Shown piece after piece: positions 1-8,094 of a stretch of 22,132 nt of DNA (positions within the stretch are counted from its first letter, which is position 1; the number at the start of each line of letters is the position of its first letter). Made by a program: the position numbers and the translations under genes. The notes below the pieces were generated by a model. It worked only from the letters and a program-made list of their open reading frames with translations. It searched no databases and was not told the origin of the DNA. The stretch is from Firmicutes bacterium UBA2530 (GTDB lineage Bacteria; Bacillota; Clostridia; Tissierellales; Sedimentibacteraceae): the NCBI GenBank assembly GCA_002340985.1, contig DDNC01000011.1:2967-25098 (forward strand). Reading direction: 5' to 3'.

Positions 1-233
1 CTTTATTTAAGCTGAAGCCTAAGACATGGTTGAGTGAACATACCATAACACATGCCGCAAAAGCATGTGTGTATATATTATCCGGGGAAATACAATGTCA
101 TATCGGAAATGAAATTTATGTCGTTTCAAAGGGAGATAGCATCTGTGTTCCGGAAAATAACGGACACGCTGTATTTAACAGCTGCAATGAGGAAACAGAG
201 GCTTTATGTATACTTTCTCCGGCGATACATTAA
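1..233 (+). CDS. Cupin-domain protein, 3' part of gene
   Basis: The reading frame is open from the left window edge to the TAA at 231-233, so this is the C-terminal end of a longer gene that begins outside the window. The visible ~76 residues show the second half of a small beta-barrel cupin (cupin_2-like): a segment YILSGEIQCHIGNEIY followed by VSKGDSICVPENNGHAVFN, the usual G-E...G-D-x-x-x-P-x-x-x-x-H spacing of cupin motif 2, with His as a likely metal ligand. The TTG at 30 is in frame but the homologous sequence continues upstream of it, so it is probably not the start. It ends 17 bp before serS and is probably co-transcribed with it. Substrate or regulatory partner cannot be told from the fragment. 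Seen: frame and motif; inferred: cupin fold. Confidence 0.7.
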   Translation, partial: LFKLKPKTWLSEHTITHAAKACVYILSGEIQCHIGNEIYVVSKGDSICVPENNGHAVFNSCNEETEALCILSPAIH

Positions 234-250
234 TAAATATGGAGTAATAC

Positions 251-1534
251 ATGCTTGATATAAAGAGAATAAGAAACAATCCCGAGGAAGTTGAAAAGCT
301 TTTAAAAAGAAGAGGGCATGAGTTGTGCCTTGACAGAATTTTAGAATTAGATAAGCAAAGAAGAGAAAAGCTTACAGAGATGGAAAACATGAAGGCGGAG
401 CAAAGAAGAGTTTCCGTCCGTGTTCCTATGCTCAGAAAGCAAGGCTTGGATGTGACGGAAATACTTTTAAAAATGAAGGAGCTATCTGAAAAAATAAAGC
501 TTCTTGATACTGAAATTAAGGAAATAGATACTGAAATAGAAAAAGAACTTATGAATATTCCCAACATACCAAATCCGGACATCGCGGTTGGAGAGTCAGA
601 AGCCGACAACAGAGAGATAAGAAGATGGGGAGAGCCGGAGAAATTCGATTATGAAGCAAAGGCGCACTGGGATTTAGGCACTTCCCTCGGAATAATTGAT
701 TTTGAAAGAGCTTCAAAAATTACCGGTCCGAGATTCCCGCTGTTTAAGGGTACCGGTGCCAGGCTTGAAAGAGCAATAGCATCATACATGCTTGACAAGC
801 ACACGCTGGAGCATGGATTTACTGAAATCTCTCCTCCGTATATGGTAAACAGGCAAAGCATGTACGGAACAGGTCAGCTACCAAAATTTGAAGATGATAT
901 GTTCAAATTAAACCAAAAAGAATATTACCTTATTCCAACGGCCGAGGTTCCGGTGACCAACATTTATATGAATGAAATTTTGGACGAGAGTGTGCTTCCG
1001 CTTTATATGACTGCGTATACACCATGCTTCAGAGCAGAGGCTGGTTCTGCCGGAAGGGATACCAGAGGTCTTATTCGCAACCATCAGTTCGGTAAGGTTG
1101 AAATGGTTATGTATTCAATACCTGAGGATTCATACAGACAGCTGGAACTATTGACGGGATTCGCCGAGGAAATTCTGAAGGGGCTGGAGCTTCCTTACAG
1201 AGTTATGGAGCTGTGCACGGGAGATATTAGCTTCAGTGCGGCAAAGACATATGATATAGAGGTCTGGATGCCAAGCTACAACAGATACGTTGAAATTTCT
1301 TCATGTTCAAATTTTGAGGACTTTCAGTCAAGAAGAACGGATATACGCTATAGAGCAAGTGGAACAAATGGAAAAAGCAAACCCGGGTTTGTTCATACAT
1401 TAAACGGTTCGGGGCTCGCGGTGGGAAGAACCATTGCAGCAATACTTGAGAATTATCAGAATGAAGACGGCTCGGTAACCATACCCATGGTGCTGAGAAG
1501 CTATATGAACGGATTGGAAAGAATAACTTTATAA
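251..1534 (+). CDS. serS: Seryl-tRNA synthetase
   Basis: Cytoplasmic class II aminoacyl-tRNA synthetase charging tRNA-Ser (and tRNA-Sec where present) with serine. The 427-residue length is normal for bacterial SerRS. Residues ~1-105 form the N-terminal antiparallel coiled-coil arm that binds the long variable arm of tRNA-Ser; it is rich in Lys/Glu heptads. The class II core follows: TAEVP at 230-234 (serine-binding loop), motif 2 FRAEAGSAGRDTRGL at 260-274 with its ATP-binding Arg residues, and motif 3 GSGLAVGRTIAAILE at 386-400. The ATG is preceded by GGAG with normal spacing. The gene follows the cupin gene by 17 bp and ends just before a hairpin terminator. No T-box leader is visible directly upstream. 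Identification is secure. Confidence 0.98.
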   Translation: MLDIKRIRNNPEEVEKLLKRRGHELCLDRILELDKQRREKLTEMENMKAEQRRVSVRVPMLRKQGLDVTEILLKMKELSEKIKLLDTEIKEIDTEIEKELMNIPNIPNPDIAVGESEADNREIRRWGEPEKFDYEAKAHWDLGTSLGIIDFERASKITGPRFPLFKGTGARLERAIASYMLDKHTLEHGFTEISPPYMVNRQSMYGTGQLPKFEDDMFKLNQKEYYLIPTAEVPVTNIYMNEILDESVLPLYMTAYTPCFRAEAGSAGRDTRGLIRNHQFGKVEMVMYSIPEDSYRQLELLTGFAEEILKGLELPYRVMELCTGDISFSAAKTYDIEVWMPSYNRYVEISSCSNFEDFQSRRTDIRYRASGTNGKSKPGFVHTLNGSGLAVGRTIAAILENYQNEDGSVTIPMVLRSYMNGLERITL

Positions 1535-1545
1535 TGAAATATTTT

Positions 1546-1571
1546 GAGAGGCTTGCCTCTCATTTATTTTA
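1546..1571 (+). terminator. Rho-independent terminator after serS
   Basis: Six-base-pair stem GAGAGG/CCTCTC with a CTTG loop (1546-1561), followed by an AT-rich, U-rich tail. It lies 12 bp after the serS stop codon and marks the end of the cupin-serS unit. Confidence 0.7.
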
Positions 1572-1661
1572 TTGCCGAGAGATGTGAATACTTTGTGATT
1601 AGCGTAATATTTTTTGTGGTATATGTAAAACATACTACGGAATAACTATAAAGGAGAACAA

Positions 1662-2495
1662 ATGCTGAAAATAGGATGCCATTTGTCTGTTTCTAAGGGA
1701 TACGAGGCCATGGGTAAGGATGCTCTGAGCATCGGTGCAAATACATTTCAATTTTTTACACGTAACCCGAGAGGCAGCAAGGCTAAAGAGATAGACATAG
1801 AAGATGTAGAAAGATTAATAAAAATAATGAAAGAAAACAAATTCGGGAAATTAATAGGCCATGCGCCCTATACTTTAAATATCTGCTCGGCAGAAGAAAG
1901 GACCAGAGAATTTGCGCGGGAAGTAATAGAGGAAGATTTAAGGAGGATGGAGAATCTTCCCGGAAACTATTATAACTTTCATCCCGGAAGCCACCTAGGG
2001 CAGGGAATAGAAACAGGAACAGACTACATTGTCAATGTTCTGAATAAGGTTCTCACGTCTGAGCAAACCACTGTCGTACTTCTTGAAACAATGTCCGGAA
2101 AGGGTACAGAAATAGGAAGAACCTTTGAGGAATTAAAGAAAATTATAGACGGAGTATACCTGAAGGAGAAAATAGGAGTATGCCTTGACACATGCCATGT
2201 TTATGATTCAGGATATGATATAGTGAATAACTTAGATGATGTATTGAAGGAATTTGACCATACTGTGGGAATTGAGTATCTTCATGCTGTTCACCTGAAT
2301 GACAGCAAGAACCCGTTTTCAAGCCACAAGGACCGCCATGAAAATATAGGAAAGGGGTATATAGGTCTGGATGCCGTTGAAAAAATAATAAATCATCCAT
2401 GGCTTTACAATCTACCATTTTTTCTTGAGACACCAAATGACTTAAAAGGCCATTCCGAAGAAATTGAAATTATTAAGAAATTATACAGGCATTAG
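1662..2495 (+). CDS. nfo: Deoxyribonuclease IV (AP endonuclease)
   Basis: Zinc-dependent endonuclease IV of base excision repair: cuts 5' of abasic sites and removes 3'-blocking groups. The 277-residue protein is full length for the family (AP endonuclease 2, TIM barrel). All nine trinuclear-zinc ligands known in the E. coli enzyme have counterparts: H67 (GHAPY), H107 (FHPGSH), E142 (LLETM), D176 and H179 (LDTCH), H211 (HLND), D224 and H226 (KDRHEN), and E256 (FLETP). An AAGGAG ribosome binding site precedes the ATG. Its last codons form the 5' arm of the terminator that follows. It stands alone, between the serS terminator and the dacF-like gene. Identification is secure. Confidence 0.97.
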   Translation: MLKIGCHLSVSKGYEAMGKDALSIGANTFQFFTRNPRGSKAKEIDIEDVERLIKIMKENKFGKLIGHAPYTLNICSAEERTREFAREVIEEDLRRMENLPGNYYNFHPGSHLGQGIETGTDYIVNVLNKVLTSEQTTVVLLETMSGKGTEIGRTFEELKKIIDGVYLKEKIGVCLDTCHVYDSGYDIVNNLDDVLKEFDHTVGIEYLHAVHLNDSKNPFSSHKDRHENIGKGYIGLDAVEKIINHPWLYNLPFFLETPNDLKGHSEEIEIIKKLYRH

Positions 2496-2520
2496 AGACA
2501 TTCAATGCCTGTATTTTTAT
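2483..2520 (+). terminator. Rho-independent terminator overlapping the nfo stop
   Basis: Perfect 11-bp inverted repeat, ATACAGGCATT (2483-2493) and AATGCCTGTAT (2504-2514), with a 10-nt loop and a T-rich tail. The 5' arm lies inside the final codons of nfo, so the gene ends within its own terminator. Confidence 0.85.
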
Positions 2521-2595
2521 ATGGATGATATCTTGATAAATCACTTATGGAAAATATAGACACAGGTCCATTATTTACATGACGATTTTTGAAAT

Positions 2596-2625
2596 TTGAT
2601 AATGCATTTTGTCGAAGAATATTAT
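2596..2625 (+). promoter_or_regulatory. Probable sigma-A promoter of the dacF-like gene
   Basis: TTGATA at 2596-2601 and TATTAT at 2620-2625, separated by 18 bp, about 30 bp upstream of the carboxypeptidase start. Each hexamer matches consensus at five of six positions. An overlapping TATAAT at 2625-2630 lacks a well-spaced -35 box. The region is AT-rich, so this is only moderately certain. Confidence 0.45.
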
Positions 2626-2657
2626 ATAATTAAAATAATTTAAAATGGAGGAAGTTT

Positions 2658-3818
2658 ATGAGAAAAATCAGTAAGGTACTTTCATTATTCCTTTTGATAA
2701 TAACTATTTTTAATGTTACGGCATATGCTGAAATAAATATCAATCAGGATATCAGCGCAGCATTGCTGGGGGATGTTGAAACAGGAGAAATTCTTTACAG
2801 TTATAATATAGATGAACAGCGGGCAATAGCCAGTATTTCAAAGCTTATGACATATCTTGTTATGATGGACGCGGCATCAGAAGGAAAGATATCTTTGGAT
2901 GATGATATTGTAATAAGCGGGCATGCCGCAGCTACGGAAGGCAGCAGATTTGGACTGATTTCAGGAGAAACAATCAAGCTTAGCATGCTGGCAAAGGGCA
3001 TGCTTGTCGTTTCAGGAAATGACTGTGCAACTGCAATAGCCGAGCATTTGGGTAAGACGGAGGATAACTTTGTCAAGATGATGAATGAAAAGGCATCTGA
3101 GCTTGGACTTCTTTCGGCAAGCTTTATAAATCCTCACGGGCTGCCCATAGATGACAGGGAAACAGGACAAAATCACATGTCCGCATCAGACCTGTACAAG
3201 CTTACAAGACACATACTTACTAAATATCCGGAAGTTCTGGAGATTACGTCTTTAAAGGAGCTTGTAATTCCCGAAAGAAACTACAAGAAAACTGCTACAA
3301 ATCCGGCACTTGGAATTGTGGAGGGAGTTGACGGCTTCAAGACAGGATACACTGACAAGGCAGGAATATGCCTCATATCAACAATTCCTGTGACAGGCAG
3401 CGGCCAGGATTTCAGACTTGTGGGAATAATCCTAGGGGCGAAAACTCATGAGGACAGACTCAACAAGACGAAGGAACTGCTGGAGTACGGTAAAAATAAC
3501 TACAGTTATAAGAGGCTTGCGGACAAGACTCATAAGGTTGACGAAGTGTTTATAAACAATTCAAAGAGTGGAAATGTAAGCATTTATCCGTCCGTGGACT
3601 ATAACAAGATGGTAAAAAATGATGATTCCATATGGACAAAGGTAGTTTATTCAGACAGCGTAAAGGCACCTCTGAAGCAGGGAGACAAGGTAGGAACAAT
3701 CAGTATATTTGTAAATGATGAAGAAATAGGACAGGTGGATGCGGTTGTATCCGAGGATATCGGCAAGGCAAATGTATTTGTAATATTTTTGAGACTTATT
3801 AAAAACATATTTTCATAA
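2658..3818 (+). CDS. dacF: D-alanyl-D-alanine carboxypeptidase (DacF/PBP5-type)
   Basis: Low-molecular-weight class C penicillin-binding protein that trims the terminal D-Ala from peptidoglycan stem peptides outside the cytoplasmic membrane. Residues 1-24 are a signal peptide (basic MRKISK, hydrophobic core, cleavage likely after AYA). The peptidase S11 motifs are present in order: SxxK at S59-K62 (SISK), SGN at 119-121 and KTG at 228-230 (GFKTGYTDKAG). After ~residue 275 comes the PBP5_C-like beta domain, and the C-terminal ~20 residues are hydrophobic/amphipathic, as for membrane anchoring. The 386-residue length is normal. An AGGAGG-like site precedes the ATG. It is a single-gene unit; in Bacillus, dacF lies with sporulation genes, but no spoIIA genes follow here, so the subtype name is tentative. 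Confidence 0.93.
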   Translation: MRKISKVLSLFLLIITIFNVTAYAEININQDISAALLGDVETGEILYSYNIDEQRAIASISKLMTYLVMMDAASEGKISLDDDIVISGHAAATEGSRFGLISGETIKLSMLAKGMLVVSGNDCATAIAEHLGKTEDNFVKMMNEKASELGLLSASFINPHGLPIDDRETGQNHMSASDLYKLTRHILTKYPEVLEITSLKELVIPERNYKKTATNPALGIVEGVDGFKTGYTDKAGICLISTIPVTGSGQDFRLVGIILGAKTHEDRLNKTKELLEYGKNNYSYKRLADKTHKVDEVFINNSKSGNVSIYPSVDYNKMVKNDDSIWTKVVYSDSVKAPLKQGDKVGTISIFVNDEEIGQVDAVVSEDIGKANVFVIFLRLIKNIFS

Positions 3819-3917
3819 ATATATATGATGTCAATGCAAAAGTATGCTGTCATGCCCCCTATCACCGGCAATGGACGCTGCTTTTGCTGATAAAGGCACA
3901 AACTCAAAATACTCATG

Positions 3918-3946
3918 TTGACAAATAGAAAAATATAGTGTAATAT
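3918..3946 (+). promoter_or_regulatory. Sigma-A promoter of tRNA-Arg
   Basis: A consensus TTGACA at 3918-3923 and TAATAT at 3941-3946, separated by exactly 17 bp. The expected start of transcription is near 3953, a few bases before the mature tRNA 5' end. This is a strong promoter, as expected for a stable RNA. Confidence 0.85.
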
Positions 3947-3961
3947 TTTAAAATGAATAAT

Positions 3962-4038
3962 GTTCTCGTAGCTCAGTAGGATAGAGCGTTCGCCTCCTAA
4001 GCGAAAGGCCGCACGTTCGATTCGTGTCGGGAACACCA
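3962..4038 (+). tRNA. tRNA-Arg (anticodon CCT)
   Basis: The 77-nt cloverleaf folds completely. Acceptor arm GTTCTCG pairs with CGGGAAC (one G-T pair). D arm is GCTC/GAGC. The anticodon stem TTCGC/GCGAA encloses the loop CTCCTAA, giving anticodon CCT, which reads AGG. The T arm GCACG/CGTGT encloses TTCGATT. The discriminator is A and CCA is encoded (4036-4038). It has its own promoter upstream and a terminator downstream. Confidence 0.96.
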
Positions 4039-4043
4039 GAAAT

Positions 4044-4086
4044 AAAAGCTGTAACCTTTATTTATATGGGTTTACAGCTTTTTTAT
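4044..4086 (+). terminator. Rho-independent terminator after tRNA-Arg
   Basis: AAAAGCTGTAA (4044-4054) pairs with TTACAGCTTTT (4072-4082), 11 bp with an AT-rich loop, and runs directly into a T tract. On the minus strand the A-rich 5' arm would give a U tail too, so it may also stop transcription arriving from the convergent LeuC-like gene. Confidence 0.85.
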
Positions 4087-4299
4087 TTGTCTTGAGCAGA
4101 ACTTTAAGGCTAATAGTTTCTCCTTTTAATTCCATTATAATATACACTTCCTTTAACTGTGCTATTAAAACAGAACTTAATTAAGTTTTGGATTTATTGA
4201 TTCTAATTAGGTTGATTTCGTGAGACAGTCCGTGTTTTTAAAATACATCACTTTTCGTGTCGCTAAGTCATCATGAATATTAAGTTAATGTATGGCAAC
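4087..4299. other. Convergent gap between tRNA-Arg and LeuC-like gene
   Basis: These 213 bases lie between the tRNA terminator and the end of the LeuC-like gene. I see no open frame with a ribosome binding site, no RNA gene and no strong hairpin. The bidirectional hairpin at 4044-4086 may end transcription from both sides. Confidence 0.5.
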
Positions 4300-5472
4300 C
4301 TACATTACTCCTTTGATAGCTGCCAAAGCTACGCTTAACGGTGATGCAAGGTAAATTTCTGCTTCTTTAGCACCTATTCTTCCAGGTGAATTACGAATAG
4401 TCGTTGTTATAGCCACATCATTAGGAGCCAATATTCCAAAGTGTTTTCCTGGGCATGGTCCACAACCAGGCGGCATTATAACTGCTCCACTACTCCTTAA
4501 GGTGGATGTTAAACCCCTCTGATCCATTTCATTAAAAATTTTAATGGAAGCTGGTGTTACAATTAGGGTTACTTCAGGGTGAACAGACTGTCCTTTTAAA
4601 ACATCTGCGACTACAATCATATCCTCTAGCCTTCCTGCGGAGCAACCGCCTATAATTGCAACAGTAATCTTTTTCCCCGCCATGTTCTTAAGTGGTATTA
4701 CAGAATTAGACTCAGGTGGAACAGCTAACATTGGTTCTATGGAGCCAACATTAATACTAATAACAGTTCCTTCTTCCTCTGAATCCTTAGGAACAATAAC
4801 TGCTGTAACTACTCCAGCTTCCGGAAGCAAGTTACATAACGTCATCTTACTATCGATACTAGCATTGTCCAAGAAAGAACCTCTCAATGCTACTGCTTTA
4901 CCTTGTACATCATGCCCGTAGGTACCTAAAATATAAAGGGCAACGTCCCTAGCCATAGTCTCGGTTCTTAACTCTCCATCTAGATAGATTGTAACTACAT
5001 CTGGTACTTTTAAATTATAGTTGTTCGTCTCCAATACTGGTACCAGTCCTTCAGGAGATACAGAAAAAGCAATTGCCCCAAAAGCTCCGGAAGTTGATAC
5101 GTGACCATCAGCTCCAACAATTATCATACCTGGTTGAAAATCAATGTTCTCTGCAACAACCTGATGCAGTACACCTTCTCCGTGATTATAGAGTTGACAT
5201 TTTTTGTCTTTACATACTTCAGCCATTTCTTGTTGGTTAACACGATCTTGTACAGTAGGTGCAGGAAAAGCATGATCTACAGTTATAAGAAACTTATTGT
5301 CTGTTGCCATTTTGTATTCTCCCTGTTTCCAAATAGAAAGAATTTTTGGCAATGTTCCATCGTGCCCTAAAAGCAAGTCAGCTTTAAGGCTTATTTCTTG
5401 TCCTATAACTACTTCAGGTAATGAAGCAGCTTTTGCAAGATAATGCATAATATATTTCACTGTTATAATCAT
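4300..5472 (-). CDS. LeuC-like aconitase-superfamily hydro-lyase, large subunit
   Basis: A [4Fe-4S] hydro-lyase large subunit related to 3-isopropylmalate dehydratase (LeuC) and 2,3-dimethylmalate/homoaconitate dehydratases, which move or add water on hydroxy-dicarboxylates. Cluster ligands are visible: C277 (IGGCSAGRLEDM, equivalent of the usual SCTN loop) and C337/C340 (PPGCGPCPG). Substrate-binding arginines R360 and R365 (IRNSPGR) are kept. The usual DSH motif is D122-G123-H124, so the substrate-contacting Ser is Gly. At 390 residues it is ~30 shorter than typical LeuC. No LeuD-like small subunit lies in the window, although the family normally needs one. Last gene of the minus-strand catabolic run. 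The ATG abuts AAAGGA with almost no spacing; GTG at codon 5 (5460) is an alternative. True substrate unknown. Confidence 0.85.
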   Translation of the reverse strand: MIITVKYIMHYLAKAASLPEVVIGQEISLKADLLLGHDGTLPKILSIWKQGEYKMATDNKFLITVDHAFPAPTVQDRVNQQEMAEVCKDKKCQLYNHGEGVLHQVVAENIDFQPGMIIVGADGHVSTSGAFGAIAFSVSPEGLVPVLETNNYNLKVPDVVTIYLDGELRTETMARDVALYILGTYGHDVQGKAVALRGSFLDNASIDSKMTLCNLLPEAGVVTAVIVPKDSEEEGTVISINVGSIEPMLAVPPESNSVIPLKNMAGKKITVAIIGGCSAGRLEDMIVVADVLKGQSVHPEVTLIVTPASIKIFNEMDQRGLTSTLRSSGAVIMPPGCGPCPGKHFGILAPNDVAITTTIRNSPGRIGAKEAEIYLASPLSVALAAIKGVM

Positions 5473-5497
5473 TCCTTTCTATTAAATGCTATATCAT

Positions 5498-5535
5498 ATT
5501 AAGTCCCCAGATTTACGAGAATCTGGGGACTTAAT
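5498..5535. repeat. Perfect 16-bp inverted repeat between amidase and LeuC-like genes
   Basis: ATTAAGTCCCCAGATT (5498-5513) and AATCTGGGGACTTAAT (5520-5535) are perfect reverse complements separated by the 6-nt loop TACGAG. The GC-rich middle makes a very stable hairpin in RNA. There is no T tract on either side, so it is not a classical terminator. It could process or stabilise mRNA upstream of the LeuC-like gene, or be a dispersed repeat or small mobile-element remnant. Confidence 0.85.
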
Positions 5536-5655
5536 AACAGTAACGCTCTGTTAACTAGCATGATAGATCTCAAAACATAGATAGAATGTAGCCTTCTCAT
5601 TTGATATTTTCATTAAGATGAGAGTAGAACAAGTAAGAATGGCATAAAAACAACT

Positions 5656-7125
5656 CTATGGAGTAGTTGGCGGAAGCCTTCTGCTACCCGATAGCTGCTC
5701 AAAGCCATATGCAATTTCAAACAAAGTTGGCTCATCCCATCGTCTTGCCATAAACTCTATTCCAACTGGCACACCGATTGGCGCTTCATCAGTTTGCTTG
5801 GAAAATCCGGCTGGAACAGTCACAGCTGGGAAACCAAGTATCGAAGCTAGCAACCCATTACGTCCCTGCTGAGATTGAAGACCCACATGCTGAACAAGAA
5901 TATTTTGATGTGGATAAACTAACGCATCCAGCTCATATTTAGCCATAACATAGTAAGCGATTTTCCTATTTTTAACAATATTTAAAAGTTTGTCCTTGTA
6001 ATCTTCTAATTCGCTAGGATTTTCTACCTCCGCGCATTTCTCCATGAATCCGTTAATTGCAGAATACAATTTTCCGCTGTTTACAAGAAATTGAAAGTTT
6101 GGCACGAGGCAGTTTGAAGCTTGTGCAAAATACTTATCCAATTGTTCTTTAAACTCGTAAATTTGAACATCGCACTCCTTGTTAAGACGGTTCATTTCAA
6201 ATTCTGGCACATCAATAGTAATTATTTCAGCGCCATTTTCACGCATCAATTTGATTGATTCTTCCATTATTTCATTTACCTCAGCGTCAGTCATTTCCAT
6301 GGTGTTTAAAAGCAGCCCCAATCGTTTATTATGAAGTCCATCAACTTTTAAAAAATCAGTATAAGAAGGAGGCACATGCTTGATTTGTTCTGCACTTACT
6401 TTATCCTCCTGGTCAAAACCTACGCATATATCTAATAAAATAGCCGCATCCGAAACGCTTCTGGTAAGTGTCCCTGCTGTATCCTGAGTTTCTGTAACGG
6501 GTAGGATTCCCCCTCTGGACAGTAATCCTGTTGATGGTCTAAAACCAACCAGGTTAGTTGCACTTGCCGGGCTACGCACTGAATTTACTGTATCGGTACC
6601 AAGCCCGCCAGCGGCAAAATTTGCGGCTACAGCAGTTCCAGTGCCTCCGGAAGAACCTCCTGGGGTTCTGGTTAAATCATAAGGATTTAGGGTCTGACCA
6701 ATTAGTGTTCCATCTGTGAATCCATGACAGGCAAATTCTGATAAATTTGTTTTCGCAAGAATTACTGCACCTGCCTCACGTAGTTTATTTACTATAAAAG
6801 CATCATAAGACGGCTTGTTGTCAGCCAAAAGTATGCTTGAGGCAGTGGTAGGCATGTCAAATGTATTTAAATTATCTTTAATGACTATTGGTATACCATG
6901 CAGATTGCTAAGTTTTCCTTTGGTTTTTCTAACTTCATCCAATTTGATGGCATCTTCAATAGCAGTACTATTAACTGTTACGATGGAGTTTAATTTAGGT
7001 CCTTTTTTATCGTACTCTTCAATTCTGTCCAGGTAGAACTTAGTCAGCTCTAAAGACGTGATTTCATTGTTCTCCATTGCTTGTTGCAACTCCATAATGC
7101 TTTTTTCCAATGGTTGGAATTTCAT
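5656..7125 (-). CDS. Amidase-signature family enzyme
   Basis: Cytoplasmic amidohydrolase of the amidase-signature family (relatives: GatA, AtzF/allophanate hydrolase, peptide amidases) that hydrolyses a C-N amide to acid plus ammonia or amine. The Ser-cisSer-Lys triad is present: K83 (PIVIKDNLNT), S158 in GGSSGG (156-161), and nucleophile S182 in GTDTVNSVR; the S158-S182 spacing of 24 matches the family. The 489-residue length is normal for a single-domain amidase, with no carboxy-terminal AtzF-type extension. There is no signal peptide. A good AAGGAG site precedes the ATG. It lies 62 bp after the FAH gene. Inferred role: amide hydrolysis of a pathway intermediate; oxamate to oxalate plus ammonia would fit the FdrA neighbours, but the substrate cannot be read from sequence. 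Not GatA, because gatC/gatB are absent. Confidence 0.9.
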   Translation of the reverse strand: MKFQPLEKSIMELQQAMENNEITSLELTKFYLDRIEEYDKKGPKLNSIVTVNSTAIEDAIKLDEVRKTKGKLSNLHGIPIVIKDNLNTFDMPTTASSILLADNKPSYDAFIVNKLREAGAVILAKTNLSEFACHGFTDGTLIGQTLNPYDLTRTPGGSSGGTGTAVAANFAAGGLGTDTVNSVRSPASATNLVGFRPSTGLLSRGGILPVTETQDTAGTLTRSVSDAAILLDICVGFDQEDKVSAEQIKHVPPSYTDFLKVDGLHNKRLGLLLNTMEMTDAEVNEIMEESIKLMRENGAEIITIDVPEFEMNRLNKECDVQIYEFKEQLDKYFAQASNCLVPNFQFLVNSGKLYSAINGFMEKCAEVENPSELEDYKDKLLNIVKNRKIAYYVMAKYELDALVYPHQNILVQHVGLQSQQGRNGLLASILGFPAVTVPAGFSKQTDEAPIGVPVGIEFMARRWDEPTLFEIAYGFEQLSGSRRLPPTTP

Positions 7126-7187
7126 AACGCTATCACTCCTTTATATCTATAATAAATTTAAAATAGTTATCTCTACTTAAGGAATAT

Positions 7188-8066
7188 TTACTCCATAATA
7201 TTTCTTAGAGTTCCAAGCCCTTCTATTTCACTTTCTATTATATCACCATGTTTAAGAAATACAGGTGGATTCATACCAATACCAACGCCAGATGGTGTAC
7301 CCGTCATAATTATGTCTCCAGGAAAAAGTGTCATTCCCTTTGAAATATCACTGATTACATATGGAATATTAAAAATAAAATCATCAGTATTACCGTTTTG
7401 TCTTAACTCACCATTTACTCTAAGCAAAAGATTTAAATTGTGAGGATTCTTGATTTCATCAGCTGTAACAATATACGGACCTATAGGAGTAGTATCGTCA
7501 AGTCCCTTTGCATAAGCGTACTGTGCCAAATTGTTTTGAATATCTCTTGCACTTATATCATTTGATATTGTATATCCAAAAACATAGTCCATTGCATATT
7601 CCTGAGAGACACGGCTGCATTCCTTTCCGATTACAACAGCTAGTTCAACTTCGTAATCCATCTTTGAAGAAATCTCAGCATGCAGACTTAAGCTTCCATT
7701 ATGTGCTATAGCTCTATTTACTCTACGCCAGAAATAATTACAGTATTTCGGCCTAACATACTCTACTCCGTTTACCCGGCAAGTTTCCTTTACATGTGAC
7801 ACATAATTCTGCGATACAGCTATTATATCTCTTGGCATTGGAATTGGAGAGAGCAATTGTACATCTTCAATTGGCAATCCGCTATAGTCATTTGCATCAA
7901 GCTGTTTTGTAATTTGTTGCTTTTCTTTTTCTGTCATTTTTTTGATAAGTTCTGTCATAGTTTTATAATCTAGACCAAATTCTTGTATTGAGCATATTTC
8001 AGTTCCGCTGTTGGAAAGTACACCAACTAACTCCTGAGAATTATATATATATGTTGCAAATTTCAT
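7188..8066 (-). CDS. Fumarylacetoacetate hydrolase (FAH) family protein
   Basis: Member of the FAH superfamily: Mg/Mn-dependent enzymes that hydrolyse, decarboxylate or tautomerise 2-oxo acids (acylpyruvases, oxaloacetate decarboxylase/tautomerase, HpcE-type isomerases). The metal-binding pattern is visible: Glu residues in DYEVELAVVIGK and Asp in GYTISNDISARDIQ. The later GLDDTTPIGPYIV and FPGDIIMTGTPSGVG motifs complete the fold. The start is the ATG at 8066 (292 residues): it has AGGTGG six bases upstream, whereas the in-frame TTG at 8087 lies inside that ribosome binding site region. It lies 28 bp after the DUF2877 gene. Some FAH proteins near ureide genes are database-labelled ureidoglycolate lyase; that label is attractive here but unproven. 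Family call is secure, reaction is not. Confidence 0.88.
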   Translation of the reverse strand: MKFATYIYNSQELVGVLSNSGTEICSIQEFGLDYKTMTELIKKMTEKEKQQITKQLDANDYSGLPIEDVQLLSPIPMPRDIIAVSQNYVSHVKETCRVNGVEYVRPKYCNYFWRRVNRAIAHNGSLSLHAEISSKMDYEVELAVVIGKECSRVSQEYAMDYVFGYTISNDISARDIQNNLAQYAYAKGLDDTTPIGPYIVTADEIKNPHNLNLLLRVNGELRQNGNTDDFIFNIPYVISDISKGMTLFPGDIIMTGTPSGVGIGMNPPVFLKHGDIIESEIEGLGTLRNIME

Positions 8067-8072
8067 AAGTAA

Positions 8073-8078
8073 CCACCT
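8073..8078 (-). promoter_or_regulatory. Ribosome binding site fixing the FAH start
   Basis: AGGTGG on the minus strand, six bases before the ATG at 8066. It favours that ATG over the upstream in-frame TTG at 8087. Confidence 0.75.
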
Positions 8079-8094
8079 TTTTTTCAAATTAAAA

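Noticed and set aside
175..609. 144-codon minus-strand open frame over the cupin end and serS
   Set aside because: Antisense shadow of serS; serine/isoleucine-rich composition and no ribosome binding site.
1612..1640. Imperfect inverted repeat GTGGTAT/ATACTAC upstream of nfo, considered as an operator
   Set aside because: Short, contains a G-T mismatch in DNA terms and lies in AT-rich sequence; no supporting promoter with good spacing.
4021..4262. Nine-base repeat TTCGTGTCG in the tRNA-Arg 3' end and at 4254-4262, considered as an att site
   Set aside because: Too short to be meaningful, no integrase nearby, and no second copy at the far end of the catabolic locus.
5656..7125. Amidase considered as GatA of the tRNA amidotransferase
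   Set aside because: No gatC or gatB neighbours, and it sits inside a catabolic operon with a specific regulator.
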